A stretch of DNA of 64,000 nucleotides from Mantamonas sphyraenae (Eukaryota; CRuMs; Mantamonadidae): positions 310,001 to 374,000 of the forward strand of contig JAPMXV010000045.1 of NCBI GenBank assembly GCA_026936335.1. The letters are read 5' to 3'. The position numbers and the translations under genes were made by a program. The stretch's first letter is position 1, and each line of letters opens with the position of its first letter. Under the pieces are notes generated by a model, which saw only the letters and a list, made by a program, of their open reading frames with translations, was not told the origin of the DNA and ran no database searches. Below, in pieces: positions 41,190 through 53,317 of the stretch.

Positions 41190-44100
41190 TCAACACTCAT
41201 CCTCGTCATCCAACTCCTCTTCGCTGTCCTCGCCAGCTGCCATCATGCCCGTGGAACTCACAGAAGTCGGCGTGGCGCTCACAAACACATTTGCTTGGAA
41301 TCGCAGCTTGCCTCCACCAGAACCCACTTCAGCTGCTGCTGCCTCCCCATGGTCCTCCTCTGCCTCCTCTTCCTCATCTTCCTCCTCCTCGGGTGCGTAA
41401 AACATAGTCTGCGGCCGTGTGATACGCGAATCGGTCACGTCCTTCACATCCACTGCCCACTTGACCCCACCTCCCCCACCACCCTCCCCTTCATCCTCCT
41501 CATCCTCTTTGCCGGCCACTGCAAATCCCACGCTACGCCCGCCATCCTCTGTGTCCGCCTCGGCCTCTGCGGCTCGTCGTGCCTCCAGCTCGCGCTGCTG
41601 CTTCCTCTCCTGCTCCCGTGCAAACTCATCGATGGCTTCCGTGATTGCGGCATACTTGCGCCGGAAATCGTTGATCAGTTCCACCCACGCCCGCGCCACC
41701 AACATGCTGCTGGCCTCCAGAAAGTGTGTTTCCCCGTCGCACTCGATCATCAAACACCGGTCCTCCAGATATCTGCCCTGCTTGCGAGTAGGGATTCCCG
41801 CCAGCTCAAAGTCGATCCCTGCCACTGCCTGGTGGATGCTCGACGTACTGATCACCACCTTCCACTTGCTCTGGTGCTCCAGACTCGGCTCGTCCGCAAC
41901 CAAGTATCGCCCGTCCAGGGTGAACTGGTACCACAATGAACGTCCCTGCTGCTTCCCTGCTGTTTTGCCCACCTGTCGGAACATGGCTCCCGTCAGCAAT
42001 GCGTAGAACTGGTGCCTCTTCATGCTCCGAAGCTCATCCTTGCTGTACGTCTCGTTGCCACGCGCCACCAGGCTGCTCAGATGACCCGCTACTGCATTCG
42101 TCACCTGCGCATTGGCAGACTCCAGCTGCGTAAAATCCTCCAGAACCAGCTCCCCCGACGGTTCATACGCACTGCCCACCTCCACGCGTGCCTTTTGTGC
42201 AGCTTGCTCCACCATGGCGTCCCGGATGCCCGTTGCAAACAGCGTGTCCACATGCGACACCTCAAACTGCATCGAGTGCACACTCCTCCCAAACTTCTTG
42301 GCCAGTTTCTTGGCTCGTGCTTGTTCGTCCATCACTTCCTCCTCCTCTGTTTTGGTCGCCACCTCTTCCTCCTCGTCGCCATCTGCAGCCCAGCTCGGAC
42401 GTCCATTCCCCGCCCCGGCGTCTTCCATGTCCACCTGGGCGATCAACTGCTGCAGATCCGCAAAGTTTTGCACAGAGTCCAGCATTGTCTCGGCCTCTTT
42501 CACGGCAATCGACTTGACCTGTGCCCTATTCTTCTCCTTTGACGACGACGCGTCACTCTTTCGCCTGCCACCGGCTCCACCTCCTCCCCCCAGACGTTGT
42601 GAGCCTCGTTGCCTCCTCCCTTTCACTGTCGGTGTGTTGGTTGTGACGATTCCCGCTGTGCCGTTGTTGGTGCTGCTGAATCCGCTGCTGCTTCCGCTGC
42701 TGCCGCTGCTCCCGTCGTTTTCCTCTGTCCCACTGCTCTCTGTCTTGCTACCTCCACTCGCCGTTGCATCTGTTCCTGTGGGCCCTCCCAGCAGACCAAG
42801 AATGTTCCCAGACACCTCATCCCGTTGCCATCCACGCACAGTGCTCACTTCGCTCTCGGATCCCTTGCGGCCCCACGTCGAACTGCGCTTCCGCTGCGTC
42901 GTCCCGTGATCCACCACTGCTTCCAACAGCAGGTTGTCGTGGTCGTGCAGCTGTTTGGCGGAACTCTTTTGGATCCGCTCCATGCGGGCTGCCAACGCCT
43001 CGTCCAGAATCCCAGCGCTGCCGTTTGCCTGTGCAATCATCAGCTCATTCGCAACACTCTCTGGACGCCTTCCCATCTCTAGCGCCACCTTTTTCACATG
43101 TTTGGTCCGTTTGGCCACGCTCTCTGCTGCTGTGCGAGCCTGTTCAGCCGCCTCTTCCAGCGAGCAGCCCATTGCCCTTGCCGCAAGCATCAGCTTCGCC
43201 TCCGTTGTCCCCACAGCTCGTTCTGTCTGCGAGCGTGGTCGAAGTGCGTCCTTATCCCCCTCCTTTCCCGATCCCATCCGGTACACCACCGACTCTACAC
43301 GACGACCAAACTTGCTGGCCAGTTTCTTCTGTGCACTTGCGGTAGACGTTGTGCCTGACACTGGTCGGGGGTGAGTGCTGTGTTGTGTGTGTGTTCCGAT
43401 ATGTGTCCACACGCTTTCGTCTCGTCCCTTGTCCAACCCCACAACAGCGCAACTTACACGATGGATCCAGGCCGCGTTCCTGCAAATCAGCCAGCACCGA
43501 CGCCACCTGTGCTCAGTGAGTGCGTGCCAATGAACAACCGACCATGGCAAAAACCAAAATGCGAACGCATGTATGTGTCCACCGTATGGTCGCATGTCGT
43601 GTGGTGCAATTGTGTCAGCAGGAACGGGTGGAGCGGAGGGCCGAAACATTCACAACGCACCAACTTGTCCGGCTCTGCGCCCTTTCCACACAGCCAGCCC
43701 AGGCGCTGCAGCACCAGGTCTCGCTTATACGGCGACGGCGCCTGGAAGATGTACTCTGTGCTTTCTGCGTCGCTGCCACTGGTCAGGGTGTAGCGCAAGC
43801 GCACGAAAAGCTCGCCTGCAAAATGTTGGTTGGTGGAAATTGCTCGCTTGGGTGTGAGTCGCTCCTCTGCCCCACATGACCAGACACACATCAACCTTCA
43901 CTGCAGAAACCAATCACAAAGCTGCATGTGACTCGATCATACGAGTCCCGTCCACGTCTACTCACCATCTCCTGCCACACTCTGAAGCTGCTCCACAGGA
44001 ATCATCACCAACGGCTGCTTGCTGGCCGGTTCCAGGAGCGTCAACGCACATGCGCGTGACTCCACACGCAGAGCCACACGTTCGCATCGATCTTGCCACT

Positions 44101-44269
44101 CTGCTCCCAGCCACTGCAAGTGCTCGTCAGCCACCGCCCGCAAGTTGGACGCTACACTGTCCTCCTGCTTCCCAAGCTCCGCCACATGCTCGTTCTGCCA
44201 GTCTGTGCCATCCTCCGTCACACCCAACTCCTCGGGTGGGTCTGTGATCAACACAAAAGCTCCCAGCAT
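41190..44269 (-). CDS. Unrecognised protein with PH-like regions and a duplicated KKLA-KFGR motif
   Basis: Exons 44269-43966, 43815-43661, 43506-43458 and 43354-41190, 890 aa. The N-terminal ~150 residues look like a beta-rich PH/PTB-type fold (GELFVRLRYTL, EYIFQAPSPYKRDLVLQRL). A short motif occurs twice, QKKLASKFGRRVESVVY in exon 4 and AKKLAKKFGRSVHSMQF ~300 residues later, separated by a Ser/Gly/Glu-rich linker. A second PH-like region follows (SLWYQFTLDGRYLV ... CLMIECDGETHFLEASS ... WVELINDFRRKY). The C-terminus is strongly acidic. No family assignment; a membrane or adaptor scaffold would be inference. The 49-nt third exon is the least certain. Confidence 0.6.
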
Positions 44270-44374
44270 GACAGGTTGTCGCTGGCACGATGTTGTGGAG
44301 CCGGCCCCGCATCCTTCGACGTGCCACCACACACCCACACACCCCTCTCTTCTCTCTTTCTACAACTTGGTATA

Positions 44375-46062
44375 TCACGTTGCTGTATTCTCCATGCGTG
44401 CAATGCGCTGACGCTCCTTCCGTCGCTCAATGTCGCGCTCGTATGTCCAGTAGAGACCCGTGTACGTCAGACAACACACCGTCCACGGCACAACCTGCAC
44501 CACGGTCATCGCATCTGCAAACACAGACACGTTGTGCTTCAGCGTCGCCGGCGGGATCGCAGACAGTGGTTGGCCCTGGATATGAGTTGTCGTAGCCAAA
44601 CCAACCAGCCACCCAGCCCACCAGCACCGGCCCCAACGCTCCCACGCTCCCTTCAAACATGCGATCCACCGAAAACGCAGTGCTCAACGCCTCCTCTTCG
44701 ATGGTGTCTGCAATGAGCGGCATATTGCATCCTGGCGAAGTCCACACAATCAACGTGCCCGTCACAAAGCCCACCAGCATGTACGCCCACACCATCGATG
44801 CCTGCTGAGGAATCACTTGCAACAGTACAAACGTCATGGGGATGCCTGCAAACACCGACACCTGTGCCACAAGCACACGGCCCTTTTGCGGATGCACCCT
44901 CCTTGCTGCCCAGTCGCCCAACAGTCCGCCAATCACGTATCCAATGGTCGTGCCCACTGCCGTCGCTGCAAGGAAGGCCACTGGTTCAAACCCTGTCATG
45001 CCCATCGATTCGAACCACAGAATGAAAAACTGCTGGGCCTCCCACGGAATCGTCCCAAACATCCCCTGCGCCACAAGAAGCAAAAACGAAGGTGTCGTCA
45101 TGATTGTCACAAAGTGTTCCAATGACACCGAGGGTTTGCTTGCCTCCCGTCCTCCTGTGTGCCCGTCTTCCTTACCAGCCTTTTCTGTGCCGGTCTCCGG
45201 TGTCGCCGTGCTTCCATACGACGCCCCCTGCGTGCCCTTGTCCTCATCATCCCCTCCTTGTTCAGCATTGACCGATCCACGAACCAGAGGCGTGTGTGCG
45301 TCCACCTCCTCTTTGTCCACACGCATCTTCTCTTTCTCTTGGGCCAGAATGTCTCCCGCATCGCGCACGAGCACCAGAAGGGCTCCTGCACCCACCAATT
45401 CCAGCACAGCTACGCCAAACACCACCAAGCGCCACCCTTCGATTGTGTAGCCTGCAAACGGCACGTCGTTGTACTGGCTGATGACTGTGGACGCGCACAC
45501 AAAGACCATTGCGCCCACAGCTTCGCTGCTCATCAGCCGCCCAAACGCAGCCCCTCGCTCTGCAGGCTCGTACATGAGCGCGGTGATCGTTTGCAGGTTG
45601 GGCAAAGTCATTCCTAGGCCCATCCCATTGATGGACACAGCCACAATCACGCCCCAGTACGACTTTGCTACACCCACGAAACATGTGGCAAACGCACACA
45701 CCACACAACCCATCACCATAAACAGCTTGCGCGAGTACATGTCTGCCAACTGAAAGACGGACCGTCGTCCATGGAAACGCACGCACAACCCCACACGTTG
45801 GATGTGGTGTCAGTGGAAGAACGGACGCTGTGCTGCGCTGCGTGTACCCACAGCCCGCCCCTGAACTCACGTATCCCCACAGTGGTGCAGACAAAAATCG
45901 ACACAACGAGCGAATGGTTGTAATCCATGCCAATTGCCCCGGGTTCAGGTCGAATGCCACTCTGAACGCTGCAAACATGGCCGGGTACACCGCCACGTTT
46001 CCCCAGCCTACTCCGTTGACAAAATTGACCGCCGAAGCGACCCACATTCGAGACGCTGGCAT
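44375..46062 (-). CDS. Major facilitator superfamily transporter (frameshifted near C-terminus)
   Basis: Exons 46062-45871 and 45749-44375 (donor GTGAGT, acceptor TTCAG). About 12 TM helices with the MFS loop 2-3 signature LADMYSRKLFMV (GxLaDrxGRR type) and a long charged central loop between TM6 and TM7. The frame carrying ...GWVAGWFGYDNS runs into a polar, non-membrane tail, while a last TM helix and WTYERDIERR tail lie in another frame. Exon length is one base over a multiple of three, so an extra base within 44525-44605 would explain it. The corrected product would be ~521 aa. The substrate cannot be read from the sequence. Confidence 0.75.
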
Positions 46063-46171
46063 CTACAGCGTGATGGCACTAAATCCGGTGGAAGAGGGTG
46101 TGTGGGGGGAGGGGGAGGACTTCCACGAACAACCGGTTTTCACTTTGGGCGCCGTGGCGCCATGCCACAAC

Positions 46172-47427
46172 TCACTCCACAGCAGCAATGACAGCACGAG
46201 TCATCTCTGTGCAGCTGGCCTTGCCGCCCATGTCCGGCGTGCGCACCTTGCCGTCCTTGAACACGCGGAAGACAGCCTTCTGCAGCGCATCCGCCGCGTC
46301 CTTCTGCTTGAGGTAGCGCAGCAACTCCACACTGGACAGCAGAGTGGCCGTAGGGTTGGCCTTGTCCTGGCCGGCAATATCCTTGGCGCAGTGACGTACT
46401 CCCGGCTCAAACACGGCGTACTCCGGGCCGTAGTTGGCTCCGGGCATGATGCCGGCACCGCCAATCAGACCTGCGCTGACGTTGCTCACAATGTTGCCGT
46501 AGAGGTTGGGCAGGACAACGACGTCAAACTGTTCGGGTCGGCTGACCATTTGCATGCAGCAGTTGTCGATGATCATCTCTTCATACTCGATGGTCGGCGC
46601 GTACTTGTCTGCGACCTCGCGGCAGGCCTCCAGAAACAGACCATCGCCCACCTTCATGATGTTGGCCTTGTGTACCACAGTCACCTTCTTGCGCTTGTGG
46701 TTTGCTGCGTACTTGAAGCCCATTTCGGCCATGCGCAGACTCTGCTTCTTGGTCACAATCTTGATTGACTCCACCACGCCGCTCACCGGCTCGTGCTCCA
46801 GACCCGTGTAGAACTCCTCCAGGTTCTCACGCAGGATGATGTGGTCCAGGTTGTCGTAGCGCACATTGGGCGTGTTGGGGATCGACTTGACAAACGCAAC
46901 GTGCGCCGCCAGGTCCAGGGCCTTTCCCAGGCGGATGTTGGGGTACAGGAAGTTGTGCTCCTTGCCACTCAGCAGCGGTCCTTTCAGTCCCACCTTTGTT
47001 TTCTGGAAGGAAGTCAGCACGCGGCCGCCCTCCTCCAGTTCGTCGCCCTCGTTGAACTTGGAGCTCCAATCCACCACGTCCCACGCGATGGGCAGTTCCA
47101 TGGACTTGAACACATCCACCACCGAGCCCGTCACCTCGGGGCCGATTCCATCACCGGGAATCAGGGTCACCAGACGCTGCGAGTGAGCGTGTACGGCGGC
47201 GACGAAAAAGCAAGTCCCTCGCGGCGTCAGCATTCGGTTCCCTCTTTGCCCACGTCCGCTCATCCCGGCAGCCATTACGCGTCGGCCATGCAACCACAGC
47301 CCAGACGCTGCTCGCTTACCTTGCCCTGCTTGGTTGTGTAGTCGCGCGACTGCACCTCGTTGGACAGCAGCGTGCCAAGAACGCTGGAACGCGTCACCAC
47401 GCCGGCCTTGCTGGAAGTTCGGGACAA
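46172..47427 (-). CDS. IDH3: Mitochondrial NAD-dependent isocitrate dehydrogenase subunit
   Basis: Exon 47176-46172 encodes the IDH/IMDH fold: LVTLIPGDGIGPEV, NIRLGKALDLAAHV, the substrate-site stretch ENLEEFYTG, KANIMKVGDGLF, and LYGNIVSNVSAGLIGG. An upstream exon at 47427-47320 gives a basic, Ser/Thr-rich presequence (LSRTSSKAGVVTRSS) ending TTKQGK. The initiator is in a further small exon; ATGGCAAGT near 47577, spliced to 47427, would give MAS-LSRTSS but the donor is weak. Residue choice does not clearly separate catalytic alpha from regulatory beta/gamma subunits. The TCA-cycle role is oxidative decarboxylation of isocitrate in the matrix. Confidence 0.85.
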
Positions 47428-47632
47428 CTGTGGTGGTGGGGGTGGGGGTGGGAGAAAGGAGTGGGACCGACAGAAGCACAGGCGCCACAAGGACGGGTGT
47501 GGTAGCACACAGCCATGCCAACACCGGTGTCAGTGGCGCGTGGGAGGGATGAGGAAAGTGGAACGACAGGACACTTGCCATTGGGGGGGAAGAAGTTTGC
47601 GGTGGCAGCGCCTGCGAGGCCAGCAGAGGCCC

Positions 47633-49989
47633 ATGTTCAGCTGGTTCTCCCACAAGGGTGAAGAGGATGCGGCCAAGTTCAACTTGCGTGATGTGTCCCT
47701 CCTCACCGACGAGAAGCGCATCAGGTAAGTGTGGCGACACGTGTTCTGGTTGGGTCCGGCGACCCATTTGCCGTCCGTGCCGCCGTGTGGCCATTCTCCT
47801 ACGGCACATGCGTCGTTCTACGCCTCTTCTAGGCATGTATGTGTTGCATGTGTGCATGTCTGTCCTCTTGCATCCCGTTGTTCTTTGTGCCTGTGTCCGC
47901 GTTCCGCGTATGCCCAGGTTCCTCGATTGCAAAAGGCGACGACAATCTGAGCTGACGCAAGCTTTGCATGCCCATGTGCCCACAGCATGATGTTGCACAC
48001 CGAGTCGGCCAAGATGCAGCAACGCAGTCGCAAGGGACCCATCATTGAGGGTGTGTTTATGTTTGGCATCGACGTGGACAAGCTGGTGACGACAAAAAGC
48101 AGCGGGGAGGAACTGGACCAGCAACAGAACGTCGGCGACGCTGAACAGGCTGGCTTCTTCCTGCGCCAGCCTCCCAGGCAGCTGTTTGCTCTCGACGCAC
48201 GCCAGCGCTTGCAGGAGCTAAAGGACAGTGGCAAGTACAGTGAGTATGTGGCCCTGAACAAGGAGGCGGCGATCCGCGACGTGGCAGGGGGAGACTATGA
48301 TTATGACGAGTACGACGACGACGATGACTATCTGGGTTCGCTGGGCACGGGGCCCAGCACCAATGGCGTTGGCGTGCACACAAACAGCAGCAACAGCAAC
48401 AACAGCAGCAGCAGCAGCAGCAGCAGCAGTAGCAGCGGCAGCGGAAAGGGAAGCAGTGCCGCAAAGGACGAAGGCGACGAACAGGACAAGGAGCAACAGG
48501 ATAGCAGCAGTAGCAACAGCAATGGCAAGCAGAAACAGAGCGACGACGACAAAGAAGAGGACGGCCAACGCGTTCCGCACATGAGCGACACCATGAAGAC
48601 CATGCTGGGCGACTTTTGCTTCCCGGAACAGGTGCTGCTGACCCCCCTCAGCACACACGGGTCGTCAGTGGATCTGATGGCCAGTTCAATGGGACTGGTG
48701 GACGAGGGCGGTGAACATGGAGGGGCACACGTGTTTCAGCTCACCGATGAGTACCACAACGTCATGTACGGCGTTTGCTACCTGTACAACGCCCCAGCGC
48801 TGGACGAACCAACCTTTACAGGCGAGTTCCCAAAGCCCAAACGCACCCCGAGCATGGCCAACATGCGCCTGAGCACCTACCGCGCACCACGTGCCGTCGT
48901 CATCATCTCCCGCTTCCCGTTTTTCCAGCTGTTCAGCGACGTGCTCGAATGTATCATTCGCACCGAGCTGTGGTGCAACGGCACGGGAAGCCAACACACT
49001 CCGCTTGCCAGCTCGTACTCCATGGACTGGAGTGATCATCCTGTGCTGCGCATCATCGACGCACTTGTGACGCTGCCCATCCCGGCACCGGGGTCCAACC
49101 TCACATTCCACGCCCATCACCTCCTCCAGCAGCCCCTCGACTTTTTCATTCCCAGTGCCGACGAAGAGGGTGTGCTGGCAGCCTACTTTGGCATCCCCAG
49201 CATCCTTGACCACATGGACGTGCACACCATCCTGGAAGTCATCAGCTGCATTGTCCTCGAGCGTCGTCTGGTCGTTGTGTGCAACTCGCTGCCCCTGCTC
49301 ACACAGGTTATTTGGGCTCTGGTCGCCCTGTGTCGTCCCTTTTACTGGCAATTTGTGTTTATCCCCGTACTGCCGGCCAAGATGCTCGACTTTGTCGAAG
49401 CGCCCACGCCCTTCATTGTCGGCGTGCTTGATCTGCCAAATGACCTGCGGCAAATCCAAGACGTTTACTACTTGGACGTGATGCAAGGCGAGCTGAGCAC
49501 GCCGAGGCCTTCGGGACGACAGGGCAAGATCAAGCTTGTGTCAAGGCAGCGCACCACGTCGTTTTTCCACCCTGACGGAGAGGCCATCGTACCACGGCTG
49601 CCCCGTTATAATTCTTTGTACAAAAAGTTGGAGCGCATTGTCAACAGCTACCGCAGCAGCGTGCAGCGCTTTTCTCTAACCATCCAGCGACAACTCATCC
49701 GACAAATCTCCGAGTCCGTGGAGCACCACTTTGACAAGCTGAGAATATGACGCAGTTTCTCATCAAAGATACCACGGACGACGTACCTGTCTGCGTCTTT
49801 CTGAAGGACGCCTTTCTGGCGGCAGGCATCGACGACGACGACGAAGAGTGGTTCCGCGAGATCTTGCAAACACAGCAGTTTGAAGACTACACGGACAGAC
49901 GAGTGTCCACCCACGTCAACGAACGCACGAGTGGCAAGACGATTCGTGGCAAGTGGCACGCAGACGGTGACGAGGAGAGCGGAAAATGA
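47633..49989 (+). CDS. Tripartite DENN-domain protein (frameshifted)
   Basis: Exons 47633-47724 and 47986-49989 (donor GTAAGT, acceptor CACAG). uDENN: GPIIEGVFMFGID and SDTMKTMLGDFCFPE. cDENN: AVVIISRFPFFQLFSDVLE, ILEVISCIVLERRLVVVCNSL, VFIPVLPAKMLDFVEAPTPFIVG. dDENN: RQISESVEHHFDKL then, in the next frame, FLKDAFLAAG...FREILQTQQFEDYTD. The frames meet at 49740-49752, where a TGA overlaps an ATG. A single missing base (possibly an A) would join them into ~698 aa. DENN proteins are usually Rab exchange factors; which Rab is unknown. Between uDENN halves is an acidic and Ser-rich insert from CAG repeats (48380-48440). Confidence 0.82.
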
Positions 49990-50079
49990 AACGCGTGTGT
50001 TGCATTGTTGCATTGTTCGTTTCGCTCTGCGGCGGCAGGTTGCTGCGCCAGCAGTCAGGGGGTCACCACATGATGGAAG

Positions 50080-53000
50080 CTACAATTCCGCTTCAAAGGC
50101 ACTGTAGGATTCGGTGAGCAGACTGAACAGGATGCCTGCCAGGACGATGCGGTGTTCGTCCTTGCTGCGGCGAGCCTTGTCTGGGTGACAAATGAGGCGA
50201 GCGCGCTTGTACTTACTGGCCACCTGGTCGGGTTCCAGCAGCTGACCCATCCCTGTCTCTTTCCACCCAGAGTTCTCCCACAAGACTTCGTGCAGGTGGG
50301 CCAGCATGACGCGGATGGGCGGCGCGGCTCCCGTGTCATCCTTTGTAAACCACTGTGGCAGGTTGTCGTTAATCTGCTGGGTCAACAGACGCATGCGCTC
50401 CACTTCATCGTTCTCGGCAGCGATGCGGTCGCGCATCGCTGCAGCTGCCTGCTCGCCAGCGGCTGCAGCCTCTGCACGATGCTTTTCCTTCAGCGTGCGT
50501 CGCTCTTCCGTCTCCGGGTCCTGTTTGCTCATGTCCATGCGTTCCATGGGTCGCAAATCTTCGGTCATTTTGACCTTGACGGTGAAACCTTCGCCTCCTG
50601 CGGTGTCGATGTGTTGGTTCAGCGAGGCCAGATCCTCTTCGTTTGTCATCGTGACCGCCATCGACTCCTTAGCCTGGGTTGTGCTCGGCTCGGTGTCAAA
50701 CATGTCAAACACGTGGCCCGAGTTTGAGCGGCTGTTGCTGCTGTTGCTGGAGCGACCGCGGTTGTTGAGTGCGTCCGTGAGCGACACCCCCTCACGATCC
50801 ACGTTGGACAGATGGTCAGACGACTCGGACGTCTCACTGCCTGGTCCCTTGCTGCCTGCTTGGCTTCCCATCGATCGCATCCACTCGCGCACCTTTTCCT
50901 CGTCATGTACAGGCTGTGAGTTGGAGGTCGTCTCTGCACCACCATCGCTGTAGCTCCCCATAGAGGCCATGTCGCTGTCCTCGTCCGAGGCTACATTGCT
51001 TGTTGTGTCTTCCTTTGCTGTTTCTGCCCCCCGGCCTGCAAACGACTGCTGCCAGCTCTTGCTCAGCTTCTCGGCCATGGGGGCGATGCGTTCCGACGCC
51101 TCAGTCATCTTTTGCTGAGCGCCTGCCCATGCGCCCATCAACGTGGAATAGATAGTCCCCTCTTCATCTTGCTGCCCCTGTTGCTGCTGCTGCACCTGTT
51201 GCTTGGGGGATGTTTTCTCAGCGCGCTGCTTCTGCTGCTGCTTCTGCTGAACCTGTGCCTGTGCAGCTGCCTGTACCCTCGCTTTCCTTGCTTTTTCTCG
51301 CTCCTCTTCGTTCAACCGTTGCGCTTCTTCGATCATGGATCGTTTGCTTTGGGTTCCCGGCGACCCAGGCGACTGGCCGCGTTTCTGTTGCCTCACGGGG
51401 CTGGGTGACCCTGATTCGGAACGCTTCTGCACATGCTGCTGCTGTTGCTGTTGCTGCTGTTGCTGCTGTTGCTGTTGCGTGTTGCTGTCATCGTCGTCGT
51501 CGCCAAAGTCGAGAATGAGTTCGCCCGACGCGTCGGTGCGGTTTGGAGACACAAGGCCATGCTGATGGCCATTGCGTGCTCCGGAATTAGAGGTTGCGTT
51601 GGCTGCGGGCGGTGTACCCATGTCAGCACCCAGAATGAACGACTCTTGGCGTTTGGTCTTGGCCGAGGGTGTGCCAAACTGGGACAGTGCAGACATGTCG
51701 AAGCCAAAGCCTTCGGATGCGGACCCGCTGGCTTCTGTGGATGCAGGCGAGCTGTCGCCTGTGGATCCAGAGCTCTGACTGCCATTGGAGGCCAGGGAGC
51801 TGGTCGAGTTGAGCGAGTCGGAGGTGCTGGAGTTGGGGAACGACGGCCAGTTGCCCAACAGCCCTTCGGTGAGGTTGCCCATCGAGTTGGATCGTGTACG
51901 CGTACGCCCTGGTGTGCCAGGACCCTGCGTTTGGTCGTTCTGGTTGCCCTGCTGCTGATCCATCTGGTTCTTCCCGAGCGGCGCCTTGAATCCGTCTTTG
52001 TCGACCACAACTCCAGACACAGAGTCTGTGGCCCCCCGTTGCTGCTGCTGCTGCTGCTGCTGTTGCTGCGACTGACTACCGGAGCCCACGTCAAAATCCC
52101 CAAACACGTTGAGCGACTCCAGGCCGCCCGATTTGCTTCGTGAGTGCGATCGACCGCGTCCGTTGCCCGGATACAGACCTCCGGTGCCATTGGTAGAGCT
52201 GTGTGAAGAGGAGAGTGAGTACATAAAGTGTTGCTGTAATGGGGGGTGGGGAGGTACGGAAGCTTACCTGGTGTTGGTTGAGCCCGAAGCGTTGGTGCTG
52301 CCAAATGCAGAGTAGCCTGTCCCTGTGGACGAGTGGCTGCGCGCATTGGAGTTGGAAGATGCGGACGAACGGCCTTGCAGCGTGGTGAGCAGGTCGTCCT
52401 CGCGGCCAAAGACCGTGCCGGGGTCGGAGTTGGTTTCGTTGCTGCCACTGCCGCCCAGAAAGGTTTCCAGGTTGGAGGGACTCTTTGCTGCGCGGCCTGT
52501 CGAGTTTCCTCCCGATTTCTGTGAGCCCGAGCCCGAGGAGCCAAAGGCCAGTGAGCCGAGGTCGAGATCGTCGAAGCCGCTTCCGGTTCGGCCGGTGTTG
52601 CTTCCGGAGCCACTTGTTCCATAGGAACCAGAGCCCGTGTTGGTCTTGGGGTTGGAGAAGCTTCCAAAGCCTGTGTGGAGCGCGTACGTGGGCGAGATGC
52701 ATGTGTGCAGGGCGGACGAGCGCAGGTGAAGGGTGAGCAAACGGAGGGCCGAATTGCGAGTTTGCGCCGTGAATGTCGACTGGGCAAAGGGACCAGCGGT
52801 GGGCAGTACAGACGGTGGGACATAGGTGAATGCACGCAGAGGCGCATACACACAAAGCGGGTGGGTGGGTGGGTGGAGGAAATGCAAAGTGGGGTGTTGA
52901 TGGCGTGTGTGGGGGAGGCAGGCTAGAAGGGGAAGCGGAAACGCGCGGCGAAAAGACGGGAAACGCACTCGAACCGGTTCGGCCTCGCTGGCCAGAGCCG

Positions 53001-53248
53001 CTGCCAGAGCCGCTGCCACCGCCACCACCACTGGTGGAGAACATGGATGAGTCGACGTGCGCGTGAAAGTGGGATCCCATGACGGGCGTGGTGCGGGAGG
53101 GCTTCGGGGAGGGTTGCATCACCCCCGAGTTGTTGCCGCCGTTGCCACTCTTGCCACGGTTGCCGTTGGAGTTGTTGGCCTTTGTTCCTCCTCCCGAGGA
53201 ATTACCACCTCCCATCCATCCAGAGAGGTCGCCCAAATCCATCGACAT
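50080..53248 (-). CDS. Auxilin-type J-domain protein
   Basis: Exons 53248-52975, 52670-52268 and 52198-50080, 931 aa. The first ~800 residues are low complexity (Ser, Gly, Asn, Gln) with two poly-Gln tracts from CAG repeats (51431-51477 and 52041-52070) and scattered acidic motifs (FDDLDLGSLAF, FGDFDV) that could bind clathrin or adaptors. The C-terminal ~100 residues form the auxilin J domain: NLPQWFTKDD, IRVMLAHLHEVLW, ARLICHPDKA, FSLLTESYSAFEAEL. It should recruit Hsc70 to uncoat clathrin vesicles. No PTEN-like or kinase domain precedes it, unlike animal auxilin/GAK. The start is 69 bp from the divergent membrane protein. Confidence 0.82.
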
Positions 53249-53317
53249 TGTTGTTTTGGAGGCGTTTTGTTGTCACCTTCTGCGGAAGCCGAAGCACACA
53301 TTTCCAAGCACGCAACC

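Noticed and set aside
11020-49760. Programmed -1 ribosomal frameshifting in ALG10, DNAJC21 and DENN
   Set aside because: No X-XXY-YYZ slippery heptamer in the right frame at any site, and the MFS break has the opposite sign; isolated indels or assembly errors fit better.
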